Shown in pieces: positions 43,236-51,341 of a stretch of 64,000 nucleotides of DNA. Numbering within the stretch: position 1 is the stretch's first letter; each line of letters begins with the position of its first letter. This DNA is from Salimicrobium halophilum (lineage in GTDB: Bacteria; Bacillota; Bacilli; Bacillales; Halobacillaceae). A model generated the notes under the pieces. It worked only from the letters and a program-made list of their open reading frames with translations. It did not search any database and was not told where the DNA came from. Where the stretch lies: NCBI RefSeq assembly GCF_900100295.1, contig NZ_FNEV01000003.1, positions 82,849-146,848 on the forward strand. Direction: 5' to 3'. The translations under genes and the position numbers were made by a program.

Positions 43236-43264
43236 TTGCTCCCCTTTTTAATTGAGTATATAGT
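43236..43264 (+). promoter_or_regulatory. Promoter of the first GAF-PAS-GGDEF-EAL gene
   Basis: TTGCTC (43236-43241), 17-bp spacer, TATAGT (43259-43264), 28 bp before the ATG. The TATATAGT core recurs at the paralogue's promoter. Confidence 0.6.
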
Positions 43265-43291
43265 GAGTCTAAAGACCTTAGGAGGAAAACG

Positions 43292-45511
43292 ATGACTTAT
43301 ACCACGCCGCACTACATCACCCGTTCCAATGAGCGATGTTCAGAAATCGGCATGGATCCTCATTCCATTCCTTATCCGAAAACGGTGTTGTCGGAAGTAG
43401 AGCTCGGAAATCGCAGACAAGAATATCAGGAAATTCTCGACGTTGTCCGGTTCTTTTTCGACAAGCTCCTCCATTCTCTGAAAGGTACCCCCATTCTCGT
43501 AGGTGTCGCCGATGCGGAAGGATACCTGCTGGAAATCGAAGGGGATGCGACGATCAAATCCATGATTGACCAATTCGGCATCGCTCCCGGCAGCAGGTTT
43601 TCCCAGGACGATACAGGCACGAACGTCATCAGCCTCTCCCTTGAACAGAAGGAAGCGATAAGTCTGGTCGGTACAGATCATTATCATACGTTTCTACATG
43701 AAGTCGCCTGCTACGGGGCATCCTTCCACTACATTGATGAGGATGACTTACTTGGAAGCCTATCGATCATGATGCCGATCCATTTCAAGAATGAACTTTT
43801 TTTGACGATGATCACTCAAGTCGTCGATTCCATCGAAAGGGAACTTCTCCTAAGGAAAAGGAACCGTCAGCTTAATATCATGAACCAGATCATGCTCGAT
43901 CGCACTCAGAATGGCATCGTCATCACTGATGAAGAAGGAAAGACGCTAGAATTCAACAAATTCGCGGAGCAACTCTCCGGGTTCAAAAAAGAAGAAGTCC
44001 TTGGTCAGGACATCCGCGTTTCCCCCATAACAGGGAAATATTTCGAGAGTGTGCTTGAAGAAGAAAAAATCATCACCAATGAAGTTCTTCCCTTCTCCAA
44101 CCAGAACGATGAATTTCTCGTTTGCCTGTTCGATGCTCAACCCATGTATGAAAAAGGCAGGATGATCGGAGCTTTCGGGCAGTTCAGAGACATTTCAGAA
44201 CAGTATTCTCTGCAAAAGAAATACAATTACCTTGCCTTTCATGATGATTTGACCGAGCTTCCCAACCGGCGATACTTTATGGAAGAGATGGAAACGGTCA
44301 TCCAGGAAATTGATGAAGGCAAAAATATCAGCGCTTCTCTTATTTTCATCGACTTGGATCGTTTCAAGATCATCAACGATAACTTCGGTCATTCCAATGG
44401 TGACAGGCTATTGGTGGAAGTCAGCAGAAGGTTGAAAGACTGTGTCGGTCCGGAAGACTTCGTAGCACGCATGGGAGGCGATGAGTTCATCATCCTTATG
44501 AAAAACTTCCAGCAGGACAGCTACGCTACGTCGATAGCGGAGCGCTTTCTTCAAAAGCTTCATGATCCGTTTCTCGTTGAAGGGAATGAATTCCACACCA
44601 CCGCAAGTGTAGGGATCGTCTACTACCCTGATACTCCGATAACGGCAGAGACCTTTATGGTATTTGCCGATAATGCGATGTACGAAGCGAAAGAAAAAGG
44701 AAAGAATACTTACGTCGTATACAATGAAGGGTTATTGGATGAAGCAATGCAGGAATATAAACTCGAAGCAGACCTTCGTAACGCCATCGATCATAAAGAG
44801 TTCGTCCTCCATTATCAGCCACAGATCGACAACCAGACCGGGGAACTTGCAGGTCTCGAGGCGCTGATTCGGTGGGAACATCCTAAGCTCGGACTGCTGC
44901 CGCCGGGAGCATTCATCCGATTAGCGGAACAGAACGGTCTTATCACTCAAATCGGGGAATGGGTCATTGAAGAAGCTTGCCGCCAACAAAGAGAATGGCA
45001 CGACCAGGGACGCAAAAATGTTACAGTCTCCGTCAATCTATCGACGCAGCAGTTTTTGAATCGAAATCTCACGAACTTCATCGAACAAACGTTACAGTCC
45101 CACGGTGGCTCGCCTGATTGGCTCGGGGTGGAAATCACCGAATATATGGCCATGGAGTATGAACAATCCGTCCAGGTGTTGGAAGAATTGAAAGCACTGG
45201 GAGTAGGTCTCAGCATTGATGATTTCGGGACAGGCTACAGCTCTCTTAACCATTTGAAGAATTTCCAGATCGATTTCATCAAAATCGATAAATCTTTCAT
45301 CCAGGAAGTTACAGGTGATCACAATGATGCCATCATCGTTGAAGCTATCATCACCCTTGCTCATAACCTGGAAATGAAGATTATTGCGGAAGGAGTCGAA
45401 ACAGCTGATCAACTCGGCTTCCTTGCGCACCATCACTGTGACATAAGTCAGGGATACCTCTTCAGCCGCCCTCTTCCCCCGAAAGAAATTACGAAAGAAT
45501 GGTTGAAATGA
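43292..45511 (+). CDS. GAF(AcoR-type)-PAS-GGDEF-EAL cyclic di-GMP enzyme, copy 1
   Basis: A soluble 739-residue protein. Residues about 45-190 resemble the GAF sensor of AcoR-type sigma-54 activators (SLKGTPILVGVADAEGYLLE, GSRFSQDDTGTNVISLSL, SLVGTDHYHTFLHEVACYGA). A PAS domain (about 205-310; NGIVITDEEGKTLEFNKFAE) follows. The GGDEF motif (395-399) and EAL motif (523-525) are intact, with IDLDRFKIINDNFGH, ITEYMAM, IDDFGTGYSSL, IDKSF and EGVET all present. Both synthesis and hydrolysis of cyclic di-GMP are possible. ATG follows TTAGGAGG. It is separated from the polysaccharide operon by a terminator and has its own promoter. Its paralogue is next door. Confidence 0.9.
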   Translation: MTYTTPHYITRSNERCSEIGMDPHSIPYPKTVLSEVELGNRRQEYQEILDVVRFFFDKLLHSLKGTPILVGVADAEGYLLEIEGDATIKSMIDQFGIAPGSRFSQDDTGTNVISLSLEQKEAISLVGTDHYHTFLHEVACYGASFHYIDEDDLLGSLSIMMPIHFKNELFLTMITQVVDSIERELLLRKRNRQLNIMNQIMLDRTQNGIVITDEEGKTLEFNKFAEQLSGFKKEEVLGQDIRVSPITGKYFESVLEEEKIITNEVLPFSNQNDEFLVCLFDAQPMYEKGRMIGAFGQFRDISEQYSLQKKYNYLAFHDDLTELPNRRYFMEEMETVIQEIDEGKNISASLIFIDLDRFKIINDNFGHSNGDRLLVEVSRRLKDCVGPEDFVARMGGDEFIILMKNFQQDSYATSIAERFLQKLHDPFLVEGNEFHTTASVGIVYYPDTPITAETFMVFADNAMYEAKEKGKNTYVVYNEGLLDEAMQEYKLEADLRNAIDHKEFVLHYQPQIDNQTGELAGLEALIRWEHPKLGLLPPGAFIRLAEQNGLITQIGEWVIEEACRQQREWHDQGRKNVTVSVNLSTQQFLNRNLTNFIEQTLQSHGGSPDWLGVEITEYMAMEYEQSVQVLEELKALGVGLSIDDFGTGYSSLNHLKNFQIDFIKIDKSFIQEVTGDHNDAIIVEAIITLAHNLEMKIIAEGVETADQLGFLAHHHCDISQGYLFSRPLPPKEITKEWLK

Positions 45512-45531
45512 ATCTTCCTCTCTCCTTAACC

Positions 45532-45577
45532 AGATAGAAGTCGCCTGAATACAATCAGGAGGCTTCTATCTTTTTTG
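45532..45577 (+). terminator. Terminator of GGDEF-EAL copy 1
   Basis: AGATAGAAG and CCTGA on the 5' side pair with TCAGG and CTTCTATCT on the 3' side with a short internal bulge, followed by TTTTTT. Confidence 0.9.
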
Positions 45578-45648
45578 GTTGATCCGTTTTATATGCAAGA
45601 ATCGGAATGTGAGTCATTATTACAGTCTCTCCATTATTCCGAGTTCTT

Positions 45649-45678
45649 TTGACAGGTATAATTGAAGAGGTATATAGT
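45649..45678 (+). promoter_or_regulatory. Promoter of GGDEF-EAL copy 2 operon
   Basis: Consensus TTGACA (45649-45654) with TATATA (45671-45676, 16-bp spacer) or TATAGT (45673-45678, 18-bp spacer). It gives a leader of about 190 nt to the ATG at 45874; that leader shows no recognisable cyclic di-GMP (GEMM) riboswitch. Apart from this and the terminator, the 362-bp gap is featureless. Confidence 0.7.
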
Positions 45679-45873
45679 TAAGGTACACCATCTGCTCCTC
45701 TCTTTTGATTTTTCATTACTCTGAAATGAATGAAATCGAGGAAAAAGATTGCTGCTTTTATACGTTCATCCTGTGCATGTCCAAGCCGGATCGCTTCTTT
45801 CCCTACTCCATCAAATCACTAACATTACAAAACTTACTCATCATTTTCTCTAAAACGTTTAAAGGAGCTGCTT

Positions 45874-48102
45874 ATGACACAAAAAGAACCTGCATTTATT
45901 CAGGAATCTAAAAGGTTATGTGAAGCAGCCGGTATGAATCCGGAGGAAATCCCCCGGCCTAACACGATCCTTAACGATTCGGAACTTGAAGAAAAACGAA
46001 AATCCTACCAGGAGATCCTGGCAGTGGTACGCTTCTTCTCAAATAAATTGCTTCATTCTTTGAAAGGAACGCCCATACTTGTAGCGGTTGCCGATGCTGA
46101 GGGATATCTCCTTGAAATTGAAGGTGATGAAACGATCCGTTCTACCATTGAACAATTCGGTATCTTCCCCGGTAGTCTTTTCAAGCAGGAAGACACTGGT
46201 ACGAATGTAATCAGCCTTTCCCTTGAGCAGGAACGTCCCATCAGCCTGATCGGTACGAATCATTATCATTCCTTTCTCCAGGGCAGTGCCTGTTACGGAG
46301 CCACCTTCCGCTACACAGATAACAATAATCTTCTGGGAAGTCTGTCTCTCATGATGCCGATTGAATATAAAAACCCGCTGTTTTTGACCATGCTCTCCCA
46401 GGTCGTCGACTCCATTGAGCGGGAACTTCTCTTACGCAAGCAGAACAGACAATTGAACATCATGAACCAGATTATGCTGAGCCGTACAAGAAACGGCATT
46501 GTGATCACCGATGAAACTGGGCGTACGACGGAATTCAATGAATTCGCCCAACAGATTTCCGGCAATACAAGAGAATCGGTGATAGGGCGTAATATTCAGG
46601 ATTCTCCTATTACCGGCGATTATTTCAAACAGGTATTAGAGGAAGAGAAAACATTTACGAACGAGATTCTGAAGTTCACCGGAGACGATGATCATCTCAT
46701 CGTTTGTCTCTTCGATGCTCAGCCCATCTATGAAGGTGATGAACTGGCTGGGGCCTTTGGACAATTCCGTGACATTACAGATAGGTACAATCTTCAAGAG
46801 CAGTACAATTACCTGGCTTTCCACGATGATCTGACGGGGCTTCCTAACCGCCGATACATCCGAAGAGAAATCAAGAAATCCATTGATTCGATATGTCAGG
46901 GGCATTCACCGAATCTTGCCCTGTTATTCATAGATCTCGATCGCTTCAAAATCATCAACGACAATTTCGGGCATTCCTGCGGTGATAGTCTGCTTGCGGA
47001 AGTGGCCAAGCGTCTGGAGAAGAGTCTCGGACCGGATGACATCCTCGCACGGATGGGCGGAGATGAATTCATCTTTCTTCTGAGGGATTTCCAGGAAGAG
47101 GCCTATGCGACCGAGAAAGCTGAGATGATTCTTGAATCTCTGCACCACCCTTTCACCGTACAAGGAGACGAATTGTATACGACGGCAAGTATCGGAATCG
47201 TCCACTATCCGGATACCCACATATCAGCGGAAACACTTATGATTCATGCAGACAATGCGATGTATCAGGCGAAATCCGATGGCAAAGACAGATACGTCGT
47301 TTACACACCGGATTCCCTTGAAAATATGATGGAAGAATACAGGTTAGAAGCGGACTTGAGAGGTGCCCTTGAGAATAAGGAATTCGTTCTGCACTATCAG
47401 CCTCAAATTAAAAACGAAACGGGAGAAGTGATAGGAGTCGAAGCGCTGATTCGTTGGAACCACCCGAAATTCGGCCTTCTCTCCCCTGCTAAATTCATAT
47501 CTCTTGCGGAGAAGAACGGACTGATCACCCAGATCGGTGAATGGGTACTCGAGGAAGCCTGCATACAGAATAAGAAATGGCAGGAAGCTGGCGGCAAACC
47601 GATTAAAGTATCTGTCAATATGTCTACCCAGCAGTTTCTCACCCATAATACCGTCTCCCTTGTCGAGCAGGTCCTGCACCGTACTGGCCTGGATCCACAG
47701 TATCTCGTTCTCGAAATCACTGAATATATGGCCATGGAACATGATAATTCTTTTCATGTTCTGGAAGAGCTGCGTGAATTGGGGATAGGCATCAGCATCG
47801 ATGATTTTGGTACCGGTTACAGCTCACTGAATTATTTGAAAGACTTTCGCATCGATTACATCAAGATCGACAAATCTTTTGTCCACGAAGTCCTCCATGA
47901 CGAAAACGATGCGATTATTGTGAATGCGATCATCAGCCTTGCCCATAATCTCGGGATGCAAGTCATCGCCGAAGGCGTAGAAACGGCTGAACAGCTCGCA
48001 TTCCTGATCAGGCAAGACTGCGATATGACACAAGGGTATTTCTTCAGTAAACCCTTGACCGCAGAAGGAATCGAAAAATCGTATGTTCGCTTAAAGGACT
48101 AG
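45874..48102 (+). CDS. GAF(AcoR-type)-PAS-GGDEF-EAL cyclic di-GMP enzyme, copy 2
   Basis: A soluble 742-residue paralogue of the preceding gene with the same architecture and motif spacing: GAF (SLKGTPILVAVADAEGYLLE, SLIGTNHYHSFLQGSACYGA), PAS, GGDEF at 395-399 and EAL at 523-525, all catalytic motifs intact. The two proteins are similar end to end, so a tandem duplication is clear, but differ in the sensor (for example TNHYHS against TDHYHT) and so may respond to different signals. AAGGAG precedes the ATG. The stop codon is only 13 nt from a thiamine-diphosphate enzyme gene with its own AGGAGG, so the two are probably cotranscribed. Confidence 0.9.
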   Translation: MTQKEPAFIQESKRLCEAAGMNPEEIPRPNTILNDSELEEKRKSYQEILAVVRFFSNKLLHSLKGTPILVAVADAEGYLLEIEGDETIRSTIEQFGIFPGSLFKQEDTGTNVISLSLEQERPISLIGTNHYHSFLQGSACYGATFRYTDNNNLLGSLSLMMPIEYKNPLFLTMLSQVVDSIERELLLRKQNRQLNIMNQIMLSRTRNGIVITDETGRTTEFNEFAQQISGNTRESVIGRNIQDSPITGDYFKQVLEEEKTFTNEILKFTGDDDHLIVCLFDAQPIYEGDELAGAFGQFRDITDRYNLQEQYNYLAFHDDLTGLPNRRYIRREIKKSIDSICQGHSPNLALLFIDLDRFKIINDNFGHSCGDSLLAEVAKRLEKSLGPDDILARMGGDEFIFLLRDFQEEAYATEKAEMILESLHHPFTVQGDELYTTASIGIVHYPDTHISAETLMIHADNAMYQAKSDGKDRYVVYTPDSLENMMEEYRLEADLRGALENKEFVLHYQPQIKNETGEVIGVEALIRWNHPKFGLLSPAKFISLAEKNGLITQIGEWVLEEACIQNKKWQEAGGKPIKVSVNMSTQQFLTHNTVSLVEQVLHRTGLDPQYLVLEITEYMAMEHDNSFHVLEELRELGIGISIDDFGTGYSSLNYLKDFRIDYIKIDKSFVHEVLHDENDAIIVNAIISLAHNLGMQVIAEGVETAEQLAFLIRQDCDMTQGYFFSKPLTAEGIEKSYVRLKD

Positions 48103-48115
48103 GAGGACAAAAATA

Positions 48116-49750
48116 ATGAAGAAAGTTGCAACTCTATTGACCGACCATTTTGAACACTGGGGACTCACTCACGTATTCGGAATCCCGGGAAAAGCGATTT
48201 CCCCCATTTTGTTTGAACTGCTTGAAACAGATATCGAGTTCGTGTTGAGTAAACACGAAGCTGCCTCAGGGTTTGAAGCTTCCGGCTATGCGATGATGAA
48301 AGATACCCCGGCTGTCGCTATCGGAACTTCAGGTCCTGGTGGTACGAACCTTTTGACCGCTGCAGGTCAGGCTAAAGCATTTCATGCCCCTCTCCTTATC
48401 ATTACTGGGCATCCGTCTATGAAAGACACCGGGAAGAGTCAGGGGCAGGATTCCAGCATGTTCGGCACCGATTTGTGCCGGATGTTCGAACCGGTGACGA
48501 AATTCAGTGCGAGAGTCGAGAATAGCGAAAGGCTTGAGCCGCTTCTTTGTCATGCCCTTGAAAAAGCCGTCACCGGCGTGAAAGGTCCCGTGCATCTCTC
48601 CATTCCGTTCGATGTTCTCATTGACGAAACCGAACCGTTTCTTCTGGATATACCGGATGCACTGCCGATGGTTTCCCCTGAAATACATAAAATCATCCCT
48701 TTGCTTGAAAAAGCTGAACGACCAATCCTATTTCTAGGAAAAGGGGTACACGCCAGTAACGCCTACGAAGAAGTGCAAGCAGTCGCTGAACAGTGGCAGG
48801 TTCCGGTCATCACAACTCCCGGAGGGAAAGGTACATTCCGTTCGGATCATGAATTGTCTCTCGGCGCTTTCGGTCTCGGAGGTACCACAGAAGCAAAAGA
48901 TTATTTAAAAGAAAAAACGGACCTCATGCTCGTCCTCGGAACGAGACTGAGTGACATGAGTATCCCAGGCTTCACAGAGGACATGCTGCCGGACCATATC
49001 GTTCATTTCGATTATGAACCCACTTTTATATGCAAATCCCTGAAAGCTCCGACAACAGCGATTCTCGGAGATCTGAAAACGAACCTTCAAGCTCTTTTAT
49101 CCCACGCCTCGGGAACGGAAAAAGTACACCGGCAACTTCCTCAAAAAAATGAGGAACTTTTGAACATACCTTCTACCACGAGGATGTCTGCCGTATCAGT
49201 GATCAGGGAAATGCGCAAAGCTTTGCCCGATGAAGCAGTCGTTTTCGGAGATGATGGGAGTCATTCGTTTTACGGGATCCGTCATTTTGACATCCACAAG
49301 CCGGGAACTTATTTCTTCGATGACATTTTCGGCGCGATGGGTAACGGCATCGGCTTTTCTATCGGCGCTGCTCTTGCCGCTCCTGAAACGCCAGTCGTTT
49401 GTCTGACTGGTGATGGTTGCATGTTCATGCACGGCACAGAGATTTCGACCGCTTACAACTATGATGCGCCCGTATTGTTCATTTTGATGAACAACGAACG
49501 TCTGGACATGGTCGAGAAGGGGATGCGTAAGATGATCGGTACGTCCATCGGTGGGGTGTACGAAACTCCGCTAGACGGGGAACAGTTCGCAACTTCTATG
49601 GGACTCGAAGCCTTCAAATGTCATACGCCACAAGAAATATCCGAAGCTATACAGAAAGCATTACGTATCATCAAAGAGACTCGTAAACCGGTTGTCGTTG
49701 AGGCAATCGTGGACGGAGACGAAATTCCACCGACGATGGGGAGGCAATAA
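48116..49750 (+). CDS. Thiamine-diphosphate-dependent enzyme (acetolactate synthase-like)
   Basis: A 544-residue protein of the acetolactate synthase/pyruvate oxidase family. The N-terminal PYR domain has HVFGIPGKAISPI and the activating Glu in SKHEAASGFEASGYAM; the middle domain contains ILFLGKGVHASN; the PP domain has the metal/TPP motif GDGCMFMHGTEISTAYNY followed by NNERLDMVEKG. Cofactor binding is certain from these, but the substrate is not: the sequence lacks features that would settle acetolactate synthase, oxalyl-CoA decarboxylase or an oxidase. It is followed 3 nt later by a carboxymuconolactone-decarboxylase-family gene, which points to a catabolic pathway rather than branched-chain amino acid synthesis. 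Confidence 0.85.
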   Translation: MKKVATLLTDHFEHWGLTHVFGIPGKAISPILFELLETDIEFVLSKHEAASGFEASGYAMMKDTPAVAIGTSGPGGTNLLTAAGQAKAFHAPLLIITGHPSMKDTGKSQGQDSSMFGTDLCRMFEPVTKFSARVENSERLEPLLCHALEKAVTGVKGPVHLSIPFDVLIDETEPFLLDIPDALPMVSPEIHKIIPLLEKAERPILFLGKGVHASNAYEEVQAVAEQWQVPVITTPGGKGTFRSDHELSLGAFGLGGTTEAKDYLKEKTDLMLVLGTRLSDMSIPGFTEDMLPDHIVHFDYEPTFICKSLKAPTTAILGDLKTNLQALLSHASGTEKVHRQLPQKNEELLNIPSTTRMSAVSVIREMRKALPDEAVVFGDDGSHSFYGIRHFDIHKPGTYFFDDIFGAMGNGIGFSIGAALAAPETPVVCLTGDGCMFMHGTEISTAYNYDAPVLFILMNNERLDMVEKGMRKMIGTSIGGVYETPLDGEQFATSMGLEAFKCHTPQEISEAIQKALRIIKETRKPVVVEAIVDGDEIPPTMGRQ

Positions 49751-49753
49751 CTT

Positions 49754-50140
49754 ATGGATAACGCGCGATTCGAAGCAGGAAAGAAAGCGATGGAAGAACT
49801 ATTCTCCCAGGAAGTACGAAAGGGAATGGAAGGAATGAAAGACATATCCCCCGATTTATGGGATATGATCGTTTCTTTCGGGTTCGGAGACCTCTACTCC
49901 AGAGACTCGCTTTCTTTATCACAAAGAGAGATTGTCACACTTACAACATTGATCACACAGGGAGCCTTCGACCAACTGAGGGTTCACCTTCAGGCTGCCT
50001 TGAATGTAGGACTGTCGAAGGAGGAGATTATCGAGGTGATCATCCATTGTGCCGGCTACGTCGGTTTTCCGAAAGCGGTACAGGCGATGGGGATTGCTGG
50101 AGAAGTGTTCAAAGAAGATTCTCAGAATCATTCAAAGTAA
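49754..50140 (+). CDS. Carboxymuconolactone decarboxylase (CMD/AhpD) family protein
   Basis: A 128-residue all-helical protein of the CMD family. SPDLWDMIVSFGFGDLYSRDSLSLSQREIVTLTTLI (short part: LSLSQREIVTLTTL), HLQAALNVGLSKEEIIEVI and GFPKAVQAMGIAGEVF are the standard core. The AhpD CxxC active site is absent (only one Cys, in IIHCAGYVG), so it is the gamma-carboxymuconolactone-decarboxylase type rather than a peroxidase. Substrate unknown. GGAGG upstream supports the ATG. It completes an operon with the TPP enzyme, ending at the long hairpin at 50142-50180. Confidence 0.88.
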   Translation: MDNARFEAGKKAMEELFSQEVRKGMEGMKDISPDLWDMIVSFGFGDLYSRDSLSLSQREIVTLTTLITQGAFDQLRVHLQAALNVGLSKEEIIEVIIHCAGYVGFPKAVQAMGIAGEVFKEDSQNHSK

Positions 50141-50141
50141 G

Positions 50142-50180
50142 TACAAAAGGAAGACGAATCCTTCTCGTCTTCCTTTTGTA
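50142..50180. terminator. Long perfect hairpin, probable bidirectional terminator
   Basis: TACAAAAGGAAGACGA (50142-50157) is perfectly complementary to 50165-50180 over 16 bp, with a 7-nt loop. The T-run is contained in the stem end, so termination strength is uncertain. It lies between convergent genes. Confidence 0.75.
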
Positions 50181-50198
50181 TCGTCTATATTAGTCGAA

Positions 50199-51257
50199 TC
50201 ATCCAGTAGAAAATGTATCACTTATTCGTTCCACTATAGGTGCAAATTCTTCTTGTCTTGCTGCATCATAGGTCAGCTCAAACGTATTGAATGTCCCACC
50301 GTTCATGAGAAACTTTTTATAGACAATATCGGTTCCTTCTTCATAACTGACAACATACCAACCGTTTGCCTGTTTTTTATAAGCTACATTCTGATGCTGG
50401 GCTAATTCTTCCATGTAGAACTCTTCTATGGATCTCTCTTCTATCGCATGCCCTCCAAAAGCTTTCAGGTGAAAGCCGCTTCCCTTCATCGATATGCCAT
50501 CTCCATTCGTAGGAGGAGCGTCTTTTTTCAGGAACGTCGGATATTCAAAGGAAAAACCGAAACGTCCATTCACATATGTATCATAACTCCAACCTTCTAT
50601 CTTCTTTTCCTCTACAACAGGGACTTCGCTTGTTTCAGAAGCTACAGGCGAAGAACTCCTCTCAGCTACTTCCGCCTCTGCAAGGCGTCGCTCTTCTTCT
50701 CTCTGCTGCTGTTTTTCTTCAGCTTCTCTTATACCCTCAACGGTTCTTGTAACTTCAGGCACATAAGAAGAAAGCTCCGTATATGTATCCGTAGCTATCT
50801 GGGCTGTTTTCGCTTCCTCTTTCGCTTTTGAGATGCTCCCTGCTGTGAGATGTTGTTCAGCTTTGTTCAAAGCCTCTTCGATTTCCTTACCGAAAGCAAG
50901 CCATGTTTCTGTATTTTCTCTGGCTGTTCTCGCATCAGATCTGATCGTTTCAGAGCCGCCATTTTCTCCCAAAACGAGATTCAGTTGAGCCAAAGTTTCT
51001 TCATACCGCTCCGATTCATAAGCTTTCATGGCATTGTTCATATCCGACGTTTGCTTGAAGTATGCCTCTGCTTCCTCACTTTCCCCTTCCTGCATCGCAC
51101 GCTCAAAGTAAATAGCCGCCTGGACATAGTCTTTAGATGCGATGTGATCCACACCCTTTTCCATATAATCAGTCGTATTTCCAGCCGAAAATTCGGCCGA
51201 GCAACCACCAAGAAGAAGAACAGCCAAAAGACCCAACATCCACTTCATTCCTCTCAT
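50199..51257 (-). CDS. Lipoprotein with TPR-like helical region and C-terminal domain of unknown function
   Basis: A 352-residue lipoprotein; LLAVLLLGGC is the lipobox. Residues 25-105 contain TPR-like helix pairs (YVQAAIYFERAMQEGESEEAEAYFK in part, and SERYEETLAQLNLVL). Residues 105-205 form a long charged coiled coil (AEEKQQQREEERRLAEAEVAE). After a Ser/Val-rich linker, residues 220-352 make a small beta-rich domain beginning FGFSFEYPTFLKK. This last part resembles domains found after membrane anchors in Bacillus proteins of unknown role. GGAGGG precedes the ATG. It follows the MFS gene on the same strand by 84 nt but looks functionally unrelated. Confidence 0.75.
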   Translation of the reverse strand: MRGMKWMLGLLAVLLLGGCSAEFSAGNTTDYMEKGVDHIASKDYVQAAIYFERAMQEGESEEAEAYFKQTSDMNNAMKAYESERYEETLAQLNLVLGENGGSETIRSDARTARENTETWLAFGKEIEEALNKAEQHLTAGSISKAKEEAKTAQIATDTYTELSSYVPEVTRTVEGIREAEEKQQQREEERRLAEAEVAERSSSPVASETSEVPVVEEKKIEGWSYDTYVNGRFGFSFEYPTFLKKDAPPTNGDGISMKGSGFHLKAFGGHAIEERSIEEFYMEELAQHQNVAYKKQANGWYVVSYEEGTDIVYKKFLMNGGTFNTFELTYDAARQEEFAPIVERISDTFSTG

Positions 51258-51341
51258 CTCTATCCCTCCATATTTCTTATTAGTTTAACACAAAAAGGAA
51301 AAGGTGAGGTCAGCCATTATATCCTTCTGACTGAACATTCC

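Noticed and set aside
45679-45873. Cyclic di-GMP (GEMM) riboswitch in the leader of GGDEF-EAL copy 2
   Set aside because: The conserved GEMM core elements are not present and no attached terminator is seen.
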